A program made the translations under genes and the position numbers. 7,616 nucleotides of DNA, taken from the NCBI GenBank assembly GCA_948560265.1, contig CAOXTD010000032.1:1-7616 (forward strand), in the 5' to 3' direction. Positions within the stretch are counted from its first letter, which is position 1; each line of letters starts with the position of its first letter. The notes below the pieces were generated by a model. The model searched no databases. It was not told the origin of the DNA and was given only the letters and a program-made list of their open reading frames with translations. Below are positions 1 to 6,204 of the stretch, in pieces. The stretch is from an uncultured Clostridia bacterium (GTDB taxonomy: Bacteria; Bacillota; Clostridia; TANB77; CAG-508).

Positions 1-2
1 AA

Positions 3-776
3 GAACTTTATGATAAATACATAAATGAATATCCAACTGGAGGTTATAAATATACTGGAGATGAAGCAAAAGAACTTGCTTTTTTGAAGGAAATAAAAAG
101 AGAATATGAGGAATGTAAAAACTATAAACAAATTATCAGTGAAATTTTAGAAAAAGCAGAAAACTTAGAAACAATTTCAATCTTCCAAGAAGCACAAGAT
201 GATTTTTCTAATAAGAACATTAAAGATACAGCTCAAAATTATGAAAAAATGCTTGATACGGAGTTAGAATTTATTCCTGCCAAAGGGATAAATAGTTTTA
301 CCAAAATGGGAATAACCGATATTCTCATAATTCTTTTAATATTTGTAATATCTACTATAATCATATATGAAGAAAGAGAAAAGAATTTATTTCCACTGAT
401 AAAAAGTACAAAAAATGGAAGAGGCAAAACTATTTTAGCTAAAATTTTTGTAATGTTTATTTTGATTTTTGCTATCTCACTAATCTTATATAGTATAAAC
501 TTTATTTATTATGCTATAACAATAGGATATGGAAACCTAAGTGCAAATCTGCAATCGATCAATACATTTCTCTATTCTACTTTACCAATAAGCATTGGAG
601 GATATATTGCCTTATTCTTCATTACCAAAATAGCTGTATTTTTTATCATATCACTTATTATATTACTCATCTCTAATCTAGCAAAAAATAATGTTTCAAA
701 TTATATGGCTTTAATTTTAATTTTTGGTATTAGCTTTTTACGGATATACAACAATAGATCCAATTTCAAAATATAA
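3..776 (+). CDS. ABC-2-type transporter permease, N-terminal fragment (5' partial, frameshifted at its 3' end)
   Basis: The frame is open to the left window edge, so the true start lies upstream; the TTG at 84 is just an internal Leu codon with no ribosome binding site. The visible 257 residues begin with a hydrophilic, Glu/Lys-rich helical stretch of about 100 residues (a predicted extracytoplasmic loop). Four hydrophobic helices follow at roughly residues 104-124, 144-172, 197-227 and 234-246. A cytoplasmic loop between the first two carries EREKNLFPLIKSTKNGRGK, typical of the conserved loop in ABC-2 permeases that remodel or export peptides. The last residues after about codon 740 (IYNNRSNFKI) look like out-of-frame translation: the natural continuation lies in the next frame. 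The gene is one polypeptide with the 724-2037 fragment. Role (inference): membrane part of an exporter or peptide-antibiotic resistance transporter controlled by the adjacent two-component system. Substrate unknown. Confidence 0.8.
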   Translation, partial: ELYDKYINEYPTGGYKYTGDEAKELAFLKEIKREYEECKNYKQIISEILEKAENLETISIFQEAQDDFSNKNIKDTAQNYEKMLDTELEFIPAKGINSFTKMGITDILIILLIFVISTIIIYEEREKNLFPLIKSTKNGRGKTILAKIFVMFILIFAISLILYSINFIYYAITIGYGNLSANLQSINTFLYSTLPISIGGYIALFFITKIAVFFIISLIILLISNLAKNNVSNYMALILIFGISFLRIYNNRSNFKI

Positions 777-2037
777 TGTATTTAGAGTAGTTAACCTTAT
801 CAATCTAGTAGAAGTAAATGGTATCTATAAAACACATATGAATTTGAATATTATGGGAAATATGCAAAATGTATTACAATTAAGTCTATTTTTTGCTATA
901 ATATTACTAGTTCTATTGGGACTTGCAAATATATGGATTTTTACCAAGAGAAAAGACTTAGGACTTACAGAAAGTCGCTTATTGAAAAAGCTAAGAAATA
1001 TTACAATCCTCAAACCTAGAATATTTACCAAAATATTTTGGTGTGAATTATATAAGCTAATGGTGATAAATAAAGTGTGGATGATTCTTTTACTCTTTAC
1101 CATATTTCAAATATACAGTTTAAGTCATGTAAATAAAAATATTTCTTTTAGTGAAAATATGTATAGAAATTATATGAAGACATTTAGTGGAGAACTAACA
1201 GCTGAAAAAGAGAAAAGAATAACCGAAGAACAAGAAAGGTTTGAAAAGGCAAGTCTTGCCATAGCAAACATTGAAGAGAAAGTACAAAAGGGAGAAATAA
1301 GCAGAGAAGAAGCGGTTCAATATAAAGAACCATATCAGGAAGTTTTGAATACAGAAGACATATTTTTGAGAATAATGAAGCAATATGAGCATATTAAGGA
1401 AAATCCAAAAGCAGAATTTGTTTATGATACAGGATATAAACAATTATTGCGAATGAATAAAAATGCTTTCTTAGAAAGTGATATTTATTTAATTGTTATG
1501 GCAGAAATAGTCTTTTCGGCAATTTTTGTAATGGAATATAAAAATGGAATGAACAAGATATTAAATACAACACCAAAAGGAAAAGACATTACTACAAAAG
1601 CAAAAATAGGAGTTTGTTTCATTACAAGTATGATTATTTTTGCAATTAGCATCATACCAGAAATCATTGAAATAGGACAAATATATGGGTTTGATAATAT
1701 TACAGCAAGTATAACAAGCATACCTAATTTTAGTAATTTGTATTCTGGAATTAGTATAGTAGGATTTATCATTCTTAACTATTTAACAAGATTTGTGATG
1801 TTCATTAGTATAGTATTATTCATATTATGGATTTCATTAAAACTAAAAAATACAACTTATACCATATTAGTTGCTAGTAGTATATTGCTAATACCTATGC
1901 TATCAGCACAAATAGGGATAAAATTTCTAAATGTACTAAGTATAAATAAAATTCTAAATTTAAGCAAAATAATACTAATGGATGGAAAATTGAAATGGCT
2001 CTATATCATAATACCAATTATGGTACGGTATTTATAG
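724..2037 (+). CDS. ABC-2-type transporter permease, C-terminal fragment (same gene as 3-776, second frame)
   Basis: This is the continuation of the permease after a shift of one base. The formal start, TTG 724, has no Shine-Dalgarno sequence and lies inside the other fragment, so independent translation is doubtful; meaningful sequence begins near codon 742. Reading on from the first fragment gives a smooth join into IDPISKYNVFRVVNLINLVE and MNLNIMGN, a loop style common in clostridial permeases of this type. After two helices comes a second Glu/Lys-rich predicted extracellular coiled-coil segment (about 1140-1470), then four to five helices. The loop YKNGMNKILNTTPKGKDIT matches in position and pattern the loop in the first half, so the whole permease is an internal duplication. 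The end at 2037 (IMVRYL) also looks artificial: the next frame continues the last helix as GTVFIAIKNYSEGSKLSL to a TGA at 2076-2078 overlapping the regulator's ATG. The gene is either inactivated or carries two assembly indels. Confidence 0.75.
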   Translation: MVLAFYGYTTIDPISKYNVFRVVNLINLVEVNGIYKTHMNLNIMGNMQNVLQLSLFFAIILLVLLGLANIWIFTKRKDLGLTESRLLKKLRNITILKPRIFTKIFWCELYKLMVINKVWMILLLFTIFQIYSLSHVNKNISFSENMYRNYMKTFSGELTAEKEKRITEEQERFEKASLAIANIEEKVQKGEISREEAVQYKEPYQEVLNTEDIFLRIMKQYEHIKENPKAEFVYDTGYKQLLRMNKNAFLESDIYLIVMAEIVFSAIFVMEYKNGMNKILNTTPKGKDITTKAKIGVCFITSMIIFAISIIPEIIEIGQIYGFDNITASITSIPNFSNLYSGISIVGFIILNYLTRFVMFISIVLFILWISLKLKNTTYTILVASSILLIPMLSAQIGIKFLNVLSINKILNLSKIILMDGKLKWLYIIIPIMVRYL

Positions 2038-2074
2038 CTATAAAAAATTATTCAGAAGGGAGTAAGTTATCATT

Positions 2075-2722
2075 ATGACTAGAATTTTGGTAGTTGAAGA
2101 TGAATTTCCAATAGTAGATTTGATAAGTATTGCATTAAAAAATGTAGGATATGAAGTAGACTATGCTTTAGACGGAGAAAAAGGAGCGGATTTGATAGAA
2201 ACAGGAAAATATGATTTAGCTTTGCTAGATATTATGCTACCGAAATTCAATGGATATGAACTATTAGATTATGCAAAAACTATGGAACTTCCTATCATAT
2301 TTATAACAGCCAAAGGTCAGCTTAAAGATAGAATAAAAGGATTAGATATGGGGGCAGATGATTATATTGTAAAACCTTTTGAAGTAGAGGAACTAATTTC
2401 AAGGGTAAATGCAGTTATTAGAAGGTGTCATAAGAAGATAGAACTAGGAGATATACAAATTAATTTAGAAAGTAGAATTATAAAACGTCAAGGAAAAGAA
2501 ATAAAATTAACACCAAAAGAATTTGATTTGTTCTTGTATTTATATGAAAATCAAGATAAAGCATTAAAAAGAGAAGAGATACTACAGAAAGTATGGAATG
2601 ATGAAGAATTGGATTCTCAAACATTAACACTCCATATACAAAGAATAAGGAAGAAGTTAGACTTAAATGATAGAATTAAGACAATTCATGGAGTAGGATA
2701 TATATTTAGGAGAAGTAAATGA
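2075..2722 (+). CDS. OmpR/PhoB-family response regulator, DNA-binding
   Basis: The 215 residues are the full normal length for this family. The receiver domain spans about residues 1-115 and has all signature residues: acidic pair E8/D9, phosphoacceptor D52 (in LALLDIMLP), T78 and K100 (in IVKPF). The C-terminal winged-helix domain spans about 120-213, with the typical IKLTPKEFDLFLYLYEN opening, recognition-helix region SQTLTLHIQRIRKKL and the terminal wing GVGYIFRR. A phosphorylated dimer should bind direct repeats in promoters, probably including that of its own operon, which lies outside the window. The start ATG 2075 is preceded by AGAAGGGAG (2054-2062, a slightly long gap of 12) and overlaps the reconstructed stop of the permease as ATGA. 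Its own stop overlaps the kinase start as ATGA, indicating translational coupling with the kinase. The specific subfamily cannot be named from sequence alone. Confidence 0.95.
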   Translation: MTRILVVEDEFPIVDLISIALKNVGYEVDYALDGEKGADLIETGKYDLALLDIMLPKFNGYELLDYAKTMELPIIFITAKGQLKDRIKGLDMGADDYIVKPFEVEELISRVNAVIRRCHKKIELGDIQINLESRIIKRQGKEIKLTPKEFDLFLYLYENQDKALKREEILQKVWNDEELDSQTLTLHIQRIRKKLDLNDRIKTIHGVGYIFRRSK

Positions 2723-4122
2723 AATTTGGGGTAAAAATAGTTATATCTGTGATAGCGATTATTTCAATCATTTTTTCGCTTGCAGGTATAATCATTATAA
2801 AAAGCAATTTTGAACATTCATTAGAAAAAATGATTAATCAAAATGTAGAGTCTCATAACTTAGAAAGATATGGAATAGAGAATAATATAGATAGTAATAT
2901 TGATAAAAATGGAAACATATCAAGGGAAAAATTAAGCAGTTATGCCATAAGTTTTGTTTCCTATTTAGCCAATAGTAAAAAAATATCAATTTATATTGAA
3001 AATGAAAAGATATATTCAAATATTGATATAGATGAAGAAAGTCTAGCATTTTTAAGTAATGCAAAAGAAGTTAAATATATAATAAAAGAGATAGATAGCC
3101 TAAAATATATGCTAGTATCTTCTAGTGTGGAAATTAATAATCAAAGGGTAATCCTAATCAGTAGATATGATATAACAGATATTTTTACAGAAAGGGATAG
3201 ACAAATTGCATTTTTTTACAAGGTGGATATAGCAGTTATTATAACTGTGTCTATTGTTATATGTGTATTAGCGATATTTTTAACGAAACCAATTAGAAAA
3301 TTAAATGAAATGAGCAAAAAAATAACAAAAGGTTCTTATCATGAAAGAGTAAGTATCAAGTCAAATGATGAGATTGGGGAACTTGCTATCAGTTTTAACC
3401 AAATGATAGAAACAATTGAAAATAAAATAAATGAGTTAGAACTTTCGGTAAAGCAAAAAGAAGAGTTTATTACCAATTTTACACATGAATTAAAGAACCC
3501 AATGACTTCTATCATAGGATATGCTGATATTTTGAGGAGTGGAAAATATGATAAAGAAACCAATATAAAATCTGCAAATTATATATTTCATGAAGCCAAA
3601 AGATTAGAAACTTTGGCACATAAGTTAATGGATTTAATGGAACTTTCAAATGAAAACATTGAATTAGAAAAGATAGATGTAGTGTGTTTTATGAATAACC
3701 TATATAACGACATACACGAGAGTTTGGAAAATATAGAATTAAAATTAGAGATAGAAGATGGATGTATCATAGCAGATAAAGTGTTGTTAGAAGATTGTTT
3801 GAGAAATTTAATAGATAACAGTAAGAAAGCAAATCCAAAGGATAAAAGGATAAGGGTATTAGGAAAAAAGGAAAAAGATAAATATAGGATTTCAGTAGAA
3901 GATACAGGATGTGGAATTCCAAAAGAAGATTTACCAAGAATACTAGAAAGTTTTTATATGGTAGACAAGGCAAGAGCAAGAGAAAATGGAAGAAATGGTA
4001 TTGGACTTTCAATATGTGAAAAGATTGCAAATCTTCATCATACGAAACTTATGATTGAAAGTGAGTTAAACAAAGGAACTTGTGTATCATTTTATTTGGA
4101 GGTGGATAAGGGTGAAGAGTAA
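2719..4122 (+). CDS. Membrane sensor histidine kinase with extracytoplasmic sensor and HAMP domain
   Basis: The 467 residues form a complete classical kinase. The N-terminal membrane helix lies at about 5-28, followed by an extracytoplasmic sensor domain at about 29-168 (mixed alpha/beta, PAS/Cache-like by pattern, not assigned) and a second helix at about 169-189. A HAMP linker starts at KPIRKLNEMSKKI (190-202) and includes the DEIGELAISFNQM segment. The H-box is FTHELKNPMTSIIGY with phosphoacceptor H256. The catalytic domain has an N-box LRNLIDNSKKA (N363, N367), G1 box DTGCGI (395-400), an F-box near SFYM (411-414) and G2 box NGIGLS (426-431), so it should be active. It autophosphorylates and passes phosphate to the regulator encoded directly upstream, which it overlaps by 4 bases. 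The sizeable external sensor separates it from the short BceS-type kinases, which lack one and sense through their transporter. Confidence 0.95.
   Translation: MKFGVKIVISVIAIISIIFSLAGIIIIKSNFEHSLEKMINQNVESHNLERYGIENNIDSNIDKNGNISREKLSSYAISFVSYLANSKKISIYIENEKIYSNIDIDEESLAFLSNAKEVKYIIKEIDSLKYMLVSSSVEINNQRVILISRYDITDIFTERDRQIAFFYKVDIAVIITVSIVICVLAIFLTKPIRKLNEMSKKITKGSYHERVSIKSNDEIGELAISFNQMIETIENKINELELSVKQKEEFITNFTHELKNPMTSIIGYADILRSGKYDKETNIKSANYIFHEAKRLETLAHKLMDLMELSNENIELEKIDVVCFMNNLYNDIHESLENIELKLEIEDGCIIADKVLLEDCLRNLIDNSKKANPKDKRIRVLGKKEKDKYRISVEDTGCGIPKEDLPRILESFYMVDKARARENGRNGIGLSICEKIANLHHTKLMIESELNKGTCVSFYLEVDKGEE
4098..4102 (+). promoter_or_regulatory. Ribosome binding site GGAGG inside the kinase gene
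   Basis: A perfect GGAGG lies 9 bases upstream of the GTG at 4112 and within the last codons of the kinase gene. It fixes the start of the following protein at that GTG. The alternative upstream GTG at 4082 lies before this site, has no such sequence, and would add a Trp/Arg-rich leader that resembles antisense-frame noise from the kinase 3' end. Confidence 0.75.
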
Positions 4123-4828
4123 AACATTTTTGATGTATGCATCATTTGTATTCATTATGATACTTTCATTTGCTATCCCCAAATTGATAACTAACATTCA
4201 AGATAAGAAATTATTGTCTGATAAATATACGATAAATAAAAAAATACAAACTTTAAATGAAAGTGAAAAATGGGTAGGGTTAATTGAAACAATATATAGT
4301 AAATATAATACAGGAAAATATAGTGTTAGAGTTTCAGATAGTGTAAGCAAAATAGGAACAATAATAGAAGAAACAGAAGGTGACACAAGTATTGAAATTA
4401 ATGATGAGAATATAGATGATACATTAAAGAAATTTCAAGAGTTAATGAAACGAAACATCATAATACAAGATTTTTATAATCAATTTTCCTCTGAGTATAT
4501 CACCTATAGAATTTGGGATTATGATAATGGAGAGATCCAGTATAAAGCAATAAAAATATTTACACAAGATTCATTAGAAGAAGCTACAGCTAGTATAGAA
4601 ATAGAAAATGAAACCAATAAAATTATAGCATATGCAGTAAAAAAAGAATATTCTAACATAACACAAGAAACATTAGTGGAATATGCGAAATATTTAGAAT
4701 TATATAGTGTATTTAATGATTGGGAATATAGAGATAATGAATTAAAATCTAAAACATCAGGGATAAAAATAACAGGTAATATGAATGGTAAGTATATTTA
4801 TGTAAAAGTAGTTCCTTTTGAAACATAG
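4112..4828 (+). CDS. Single-pass membrane-anchored extracytoplasmic protein of unknown function
   Basis: I do not recognise the family. From the GTG at 4112 it has 238 residues and overlaps the kinase end by 11 bases, so it belongs to the transporter/two-component operon. Residues about 5-25 (FLMYASFVFIMILSFAIPKLI) form one hydrophobic helix after a short Lys-containing N-terminus, consistent with a signal anchor, and there is no lipobox cysteine. The remaining 210 or so residues are hydrophilic and should lie outside the membrane. The stretch RIWDYDNGEIQYKAIKIF, then SIEIENETNKIIAYAV, has the rhythm of beta-strand-rich extracellular domains in which an 'i-x-Tx-KI' strand pair recurs, as in PepSY-like proteins; this is only an impression. 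Operon position suggests an accessory to sensing or transport, for example a partner of the kinase sensor domain. Confidence 0.8.
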   Translation: MKSKTFLMYASFVFIMILSFAIPKLITNIQDKKLLSDKYTINKKIQTLNESEKWVGLIETIYSKYNTGKYSVRVSDSVSKIGTIIEETEGDTSIEINDENIDDTLKKFQELMKRNIIIQDFYNQFSSEYITYRIWDYDNGEIQYKAIKIFTQDSLEEATASIEIENETNKIIAYAVKKEYSNITQETLVEYAKYLELYSVFNDWEYRDNELKSKTSGIKITGNMNGKYIYVKVVPFET

Positions 4829-4838
4829 AAAAGATAAT

Positions 4839-4886
4839 AATACAAAATAGATAATTAGTTGATTTACTAATTATCTATTTTGTATT
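4839..4886. terminator. Bidirectional intrinsic terminator, perfect 21-bp stem
   Basis: Bases 4839-4859 are the exact reverse complement of 4866-4886, with a 6-base loop (TGATTT). The stem is AT-rich, and on either strand the distal arm is itself U-rich (CTATTTTGTATTTAT on +, matching U-rich run on -). It sits just after the stop of the + operon (4828) and just past the stop of the convergent - gene (4920), where a shared terminator is expected. There is no GC-rich core, so termination strength is uncertain. Confidence 0.85.
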
Positions 4887-4919
4887 TATCTCGAGAACTT
4901 AATAGTAAGAAATATAGAT

Positions 4920-5516
4920 TTAATTTTTCTCACTTAGCAATTCTTGTACTGTATTCCAATCAATAACTGGTGTATTTTGAGTTCCATTAGCAGATGTTTC
5001 TTTTATTTTTTTCTTAATTTTTAGAGTGTTCCATATAAAAACTATAATAGAACATACAGCAGCTACGCCTAAAATACCAAATACAATTGGTAGTGTCAAA
5101 TATTCTATGTCAGTAAAGTAATAGGCTATTAAAGCAATAACAAAGAAAATGATTCCAAGTATAAAAATAACGATAGGGGTATCAAATCTTTTCTTTTTCA
5201 ATCCACTTACACCCCAAGATTGAGGTTTATGACAGTATGGACATTCATCTTTAAATTCTGTACTATAAATTTCTTTTTCTGTGGCATCTTTATAGGTTTC
5301 TTTTACTTTTTTGGCAAGATTTTCATAAGCTTCCTTTTCTAACTTATTTGCCCTATCATCATTGATAGTTTTAAAATTACTATTATAAACTGCTTCTGCT
5401 CCAATAATATGTGCTTGTAAATCACCACTATTTTTCATGCAATTTTCACATTGAAAATGATATGGAACATTGGTATCCTTTACTCTTGTATGTTTATAAT
5501 AAACTCTTGTTGGCAT
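4920..5516 (-). CDS. Hypothetical protein: split zinc-ribbon (two CxxC) plus two transmembrane helices
   Basis: The 198-residue protein opens with a basic, aromatic segment (MPTRVYYKHTRVKDTNV) leading into FQCENCMKNSG. The first CxxC pair is C23/C26 and the second is C92/C95 (ECPYCHKPQSWG). The two pairs are separated by about 65 mostly helical, charged residues, so the zinc site would be a ribbon interrupted by a helical insertion. Helices at about 112-134 and 139-163 follow, then a short Lys-rich cytoplasmic tail. Ribbon and C-terminus are therefore both predicted inside. The start ATG (5514-5516) has GGAGG (5524-5528 on the opposite strand) 7 bases upstream. It is a single-gene unit convergent with the transporter operon and divergent from the cassette-like genes. 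I recall similar uncharacterised proteins in Clostridia, but know no function. Confidence 0.88.
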   Translation of the reverse strand: MPTRVYYKHTRVKDTNVPYHFQCENCMKNSGDLQAHIIGAEAVYNSNFKTINDDRANKLEKEAYENLAKKVKETYKDATEKEIYSTEFKDECPYCHKPQSWGVSGLKKKRFDTPIVIFILGIIFFVIALIAYYFTDIEYLTLPIVFGILGVAAVCSIIVFIWNTLKIKKKIKETSANGTQNTPVIDWNTVQELLSEKN

Positions 5517-5539
5517 TGTTATTCCTCCATTCTTTTTGG

Positions 5540-5568
5540 ATTATAAAAACATGGCTATTATATCACAA
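5540..5568 (-). promoter_or_regulatory. Promoter region for the minus-strand zinc-ribbon gene
   Basis: Two overlapping candidates read leftward. One is an extended -10, TGATATAAT (5565-5557), without a good -35, which would start transcription near 5550 and leave a leader of about 33 bases containing the ribosome binding site. The other is TTGTGA (5568-5563), a 17-base spacer and a perfect TATAAT (5545-5540), which would leave a very short leader. The first is preferred because of leader length. Positions are by inspection only. Confidence 0.55.
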
Positions 5569-5633
5569 TATTTTTTACTTGCATAGATATTGATGAATTT
5601 ATTAGGTTTAAATAAGTTAGGCAAGTAATTAAG

Positions 5634-5663
5634 TTGAAAATGTTTTTTTCTTTATGTTATAAT
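5634..5663 (+). promoter_or_regulatory. Promoter of the rightward gene array (TTGAAA, 18 bp, TG-T-TATAAT)
   Basis: TTGAAA (5634-5639) is followed after 18 bases by a perfect TATAAT (5658-5663) with the extended -10 dinucleotide TG at 5655-5656. It is 38 bases upstream of the first ATG of the array (5702) and is the only strong promoter-like sequence seen between 5517 and 7616. It could therefore drive all five genes downstream. Confidence 0.75.
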
Positions 5664-5673
5664 CAAAGCAATA

Positions 5674-5704
5674 ATTAGTAATTTGTAGAGGAGATGAGAA
5701 TATG
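5674..5704 (+). repeat. Array joint J0 (leader copy, 5' half diverged)
   Basis: The 31 bases ending at the ATG of the 85-aa gene match joint J1 (5971-6001) at 22 of 31 positions without gaps. The last 14 bases, GAGATGAGAATATG, are identical. The left part has AATTTG instead of TTACAA...TGAAAG. The element contains the ribosome binding site AGAGGAG (5687-5693). Confidence 0.6.
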
Positions 5705-5959
5705 GAAAAACTAATGTTAAGTGCAGATGGAGATGTTATTCTATATGAAGTTGATAAGCAAATATTAAAAGATTTTGATAATTTAATAGAAGAATTTTTT
5801 AAATGGAAGAAAACGAATTGCTATAATGAACAATTATTTGTAAAGTTTTTACAAATAAAATATGGAAATGAAAAAATAAAATTTATTAAGAATTTAGGTT
5901 GGTTTGATAGCAATAATAAACCAAAAGAATATGAAAATGTAAAATGGTATAATTTTTAA
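5702..5959 (+). CDS. Small hypothetical protein (85 aa), first gene of the array
   Basis: The protein is soluble-looking, acidic/aromatic, with no membrane helix or signal. An N-terminal strand-like stretch (KLMLSADGDVILYEV) precedes a helical middle (ILKDFDNLIEEFFKWKK) and a C-terminal block FVKFLQIKYGNEKIKFI then LGWFDSNN. I recall similar small uncharacterised proteins in Clostridia but can assign no function. The start ATG 5702 has AGAGGAG 8 bases upstream and follows the promoter at 5634-5663. The stop TAA (5957-5959) is followed four codons later by a second in-frame TAA (5969-5971) that sits in the same place relative to TTACAA as the stops of the other array genes, suggesting the gene once ended there. 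Confidence 0.85.
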   Translation: MEKLMLSADGDVILYEVDKQILKDFDNLIEEFFKWKKTNCYNEQLFVKFLQIKYGNEKIKFIKNLGWFDSNNKPKEYENVKWYNF

Positions 5960-5970
5960 GGATACACATA

Positions 5971-6001
5971 ACTTACAATGTGAAAGTGAGATGAGAATAT
6001 G
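5971..6001 (+). repeat. Array joint J1
   Basis: This 31-base joint lies between the 85-aa and 55-aa genes. It contains TTACAA (5973-5978), TGAAAGTGAGAT (5981-5992) and ends in the next ATG. It matches joint J3 (7059-7089) at 24 of 31 positions without gaps, including an identical 12-base core TGAAAGTGAGAT, and J0 in its last 14 bases. It holds the only candidate ribosome binding sequence (GTGAG, weak) for the next gene. Confidence 0.75.
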
Positions 6002-6166
6002 AATAATGAAATTAAAAAAGTTATTGAGAAATTTAAAGAAGTAAAGAATATATTAAAAGATTTTTCTACTAAAGATGAAGCAATAGAATATCTTGTTAAT
6101 GAAACAAAACTATCAAAAGAAGAATGTTTTGTTGCATACGATATTATTATGAAAATCGAAGATTAA
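5999..6166 (+). CDS. Very small hypothetical protein (55 aa)
   Basis: The reading frame ATG 5999 to TAA 6164-6166 encodes 55 residues, beginning MNNEIKKVIEKFKEVKN and ending AYDIIMKIED. It is charged, predicted mostly helical, with no membrane segment: a long amphipathic helix, then SKEECFVAYDII. It fills exactly the space between two joints, begins at the end of J1, and its stop carries the array signature TAA-C-TTACAA, so it is likely a genuine gene despite its size. I do not recognise the family. The style (two helices, acidic C-terminus) is compatible with a small regulatory or immunity protein, but nothing proves it. Confidence 0.7.
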   Translation: MNNEIKKVIEKFKEVKNILKDFSTKDEAIEYLVNETKLSKEECFVAYDIIMKIED

Positions 6167-6204
6167 CTTACAATATATCACTAGGAATGGGGGAATAATA
6201 AATG
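6164..6204 (+). repeat. Array joint J2 (diverged 3' half)
   Basis: The stop TAA, a C and TTACAA (6168-6173) match the other joints exactly. The TGAAAG part is not recognisable, being replaced by a longer stretch ending with AGGAATGGGGGAATAATAA before the ATG of the hydrolase. The ribosome binding site is the GGGGG run at 6189-6193. Confidence 0.5.

Noticed and set aside
84..86. TTG at 84 as the start of the first permease fragment
   Set aside because: The frame is open to the left edge with plausible protein (KYINEYPTGGYKYTGDEAK) and no ribosome binding site is present.
1195..1772. Minus-strand open frames opposite the permease
   Set aside because: They are shadow frames of the + strand gene, with no start signals and typical antisense composition.
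3233..3247. Palindrome CAGTTAT-T-ATAACTG
   Set aside because: It lies within the second membrane helix of the kinase gene, is short, and is expected by chance in such AT-rich coding sequence.
4082..4111. Upstream GTG start at 4082 for the extracytoplasmic protein
   Set aside because: There is no ribosome binding site in front; the GGAGG at 4098 lies behind it and serves the GTG at 4112.
2075..4122. BceRS-type bacitracin-sensing pair
   Set aside because: BceS-type kinases have almost no external domain; this one has about 140 residues outside, and the permease lacks the single large BceB-type loop.
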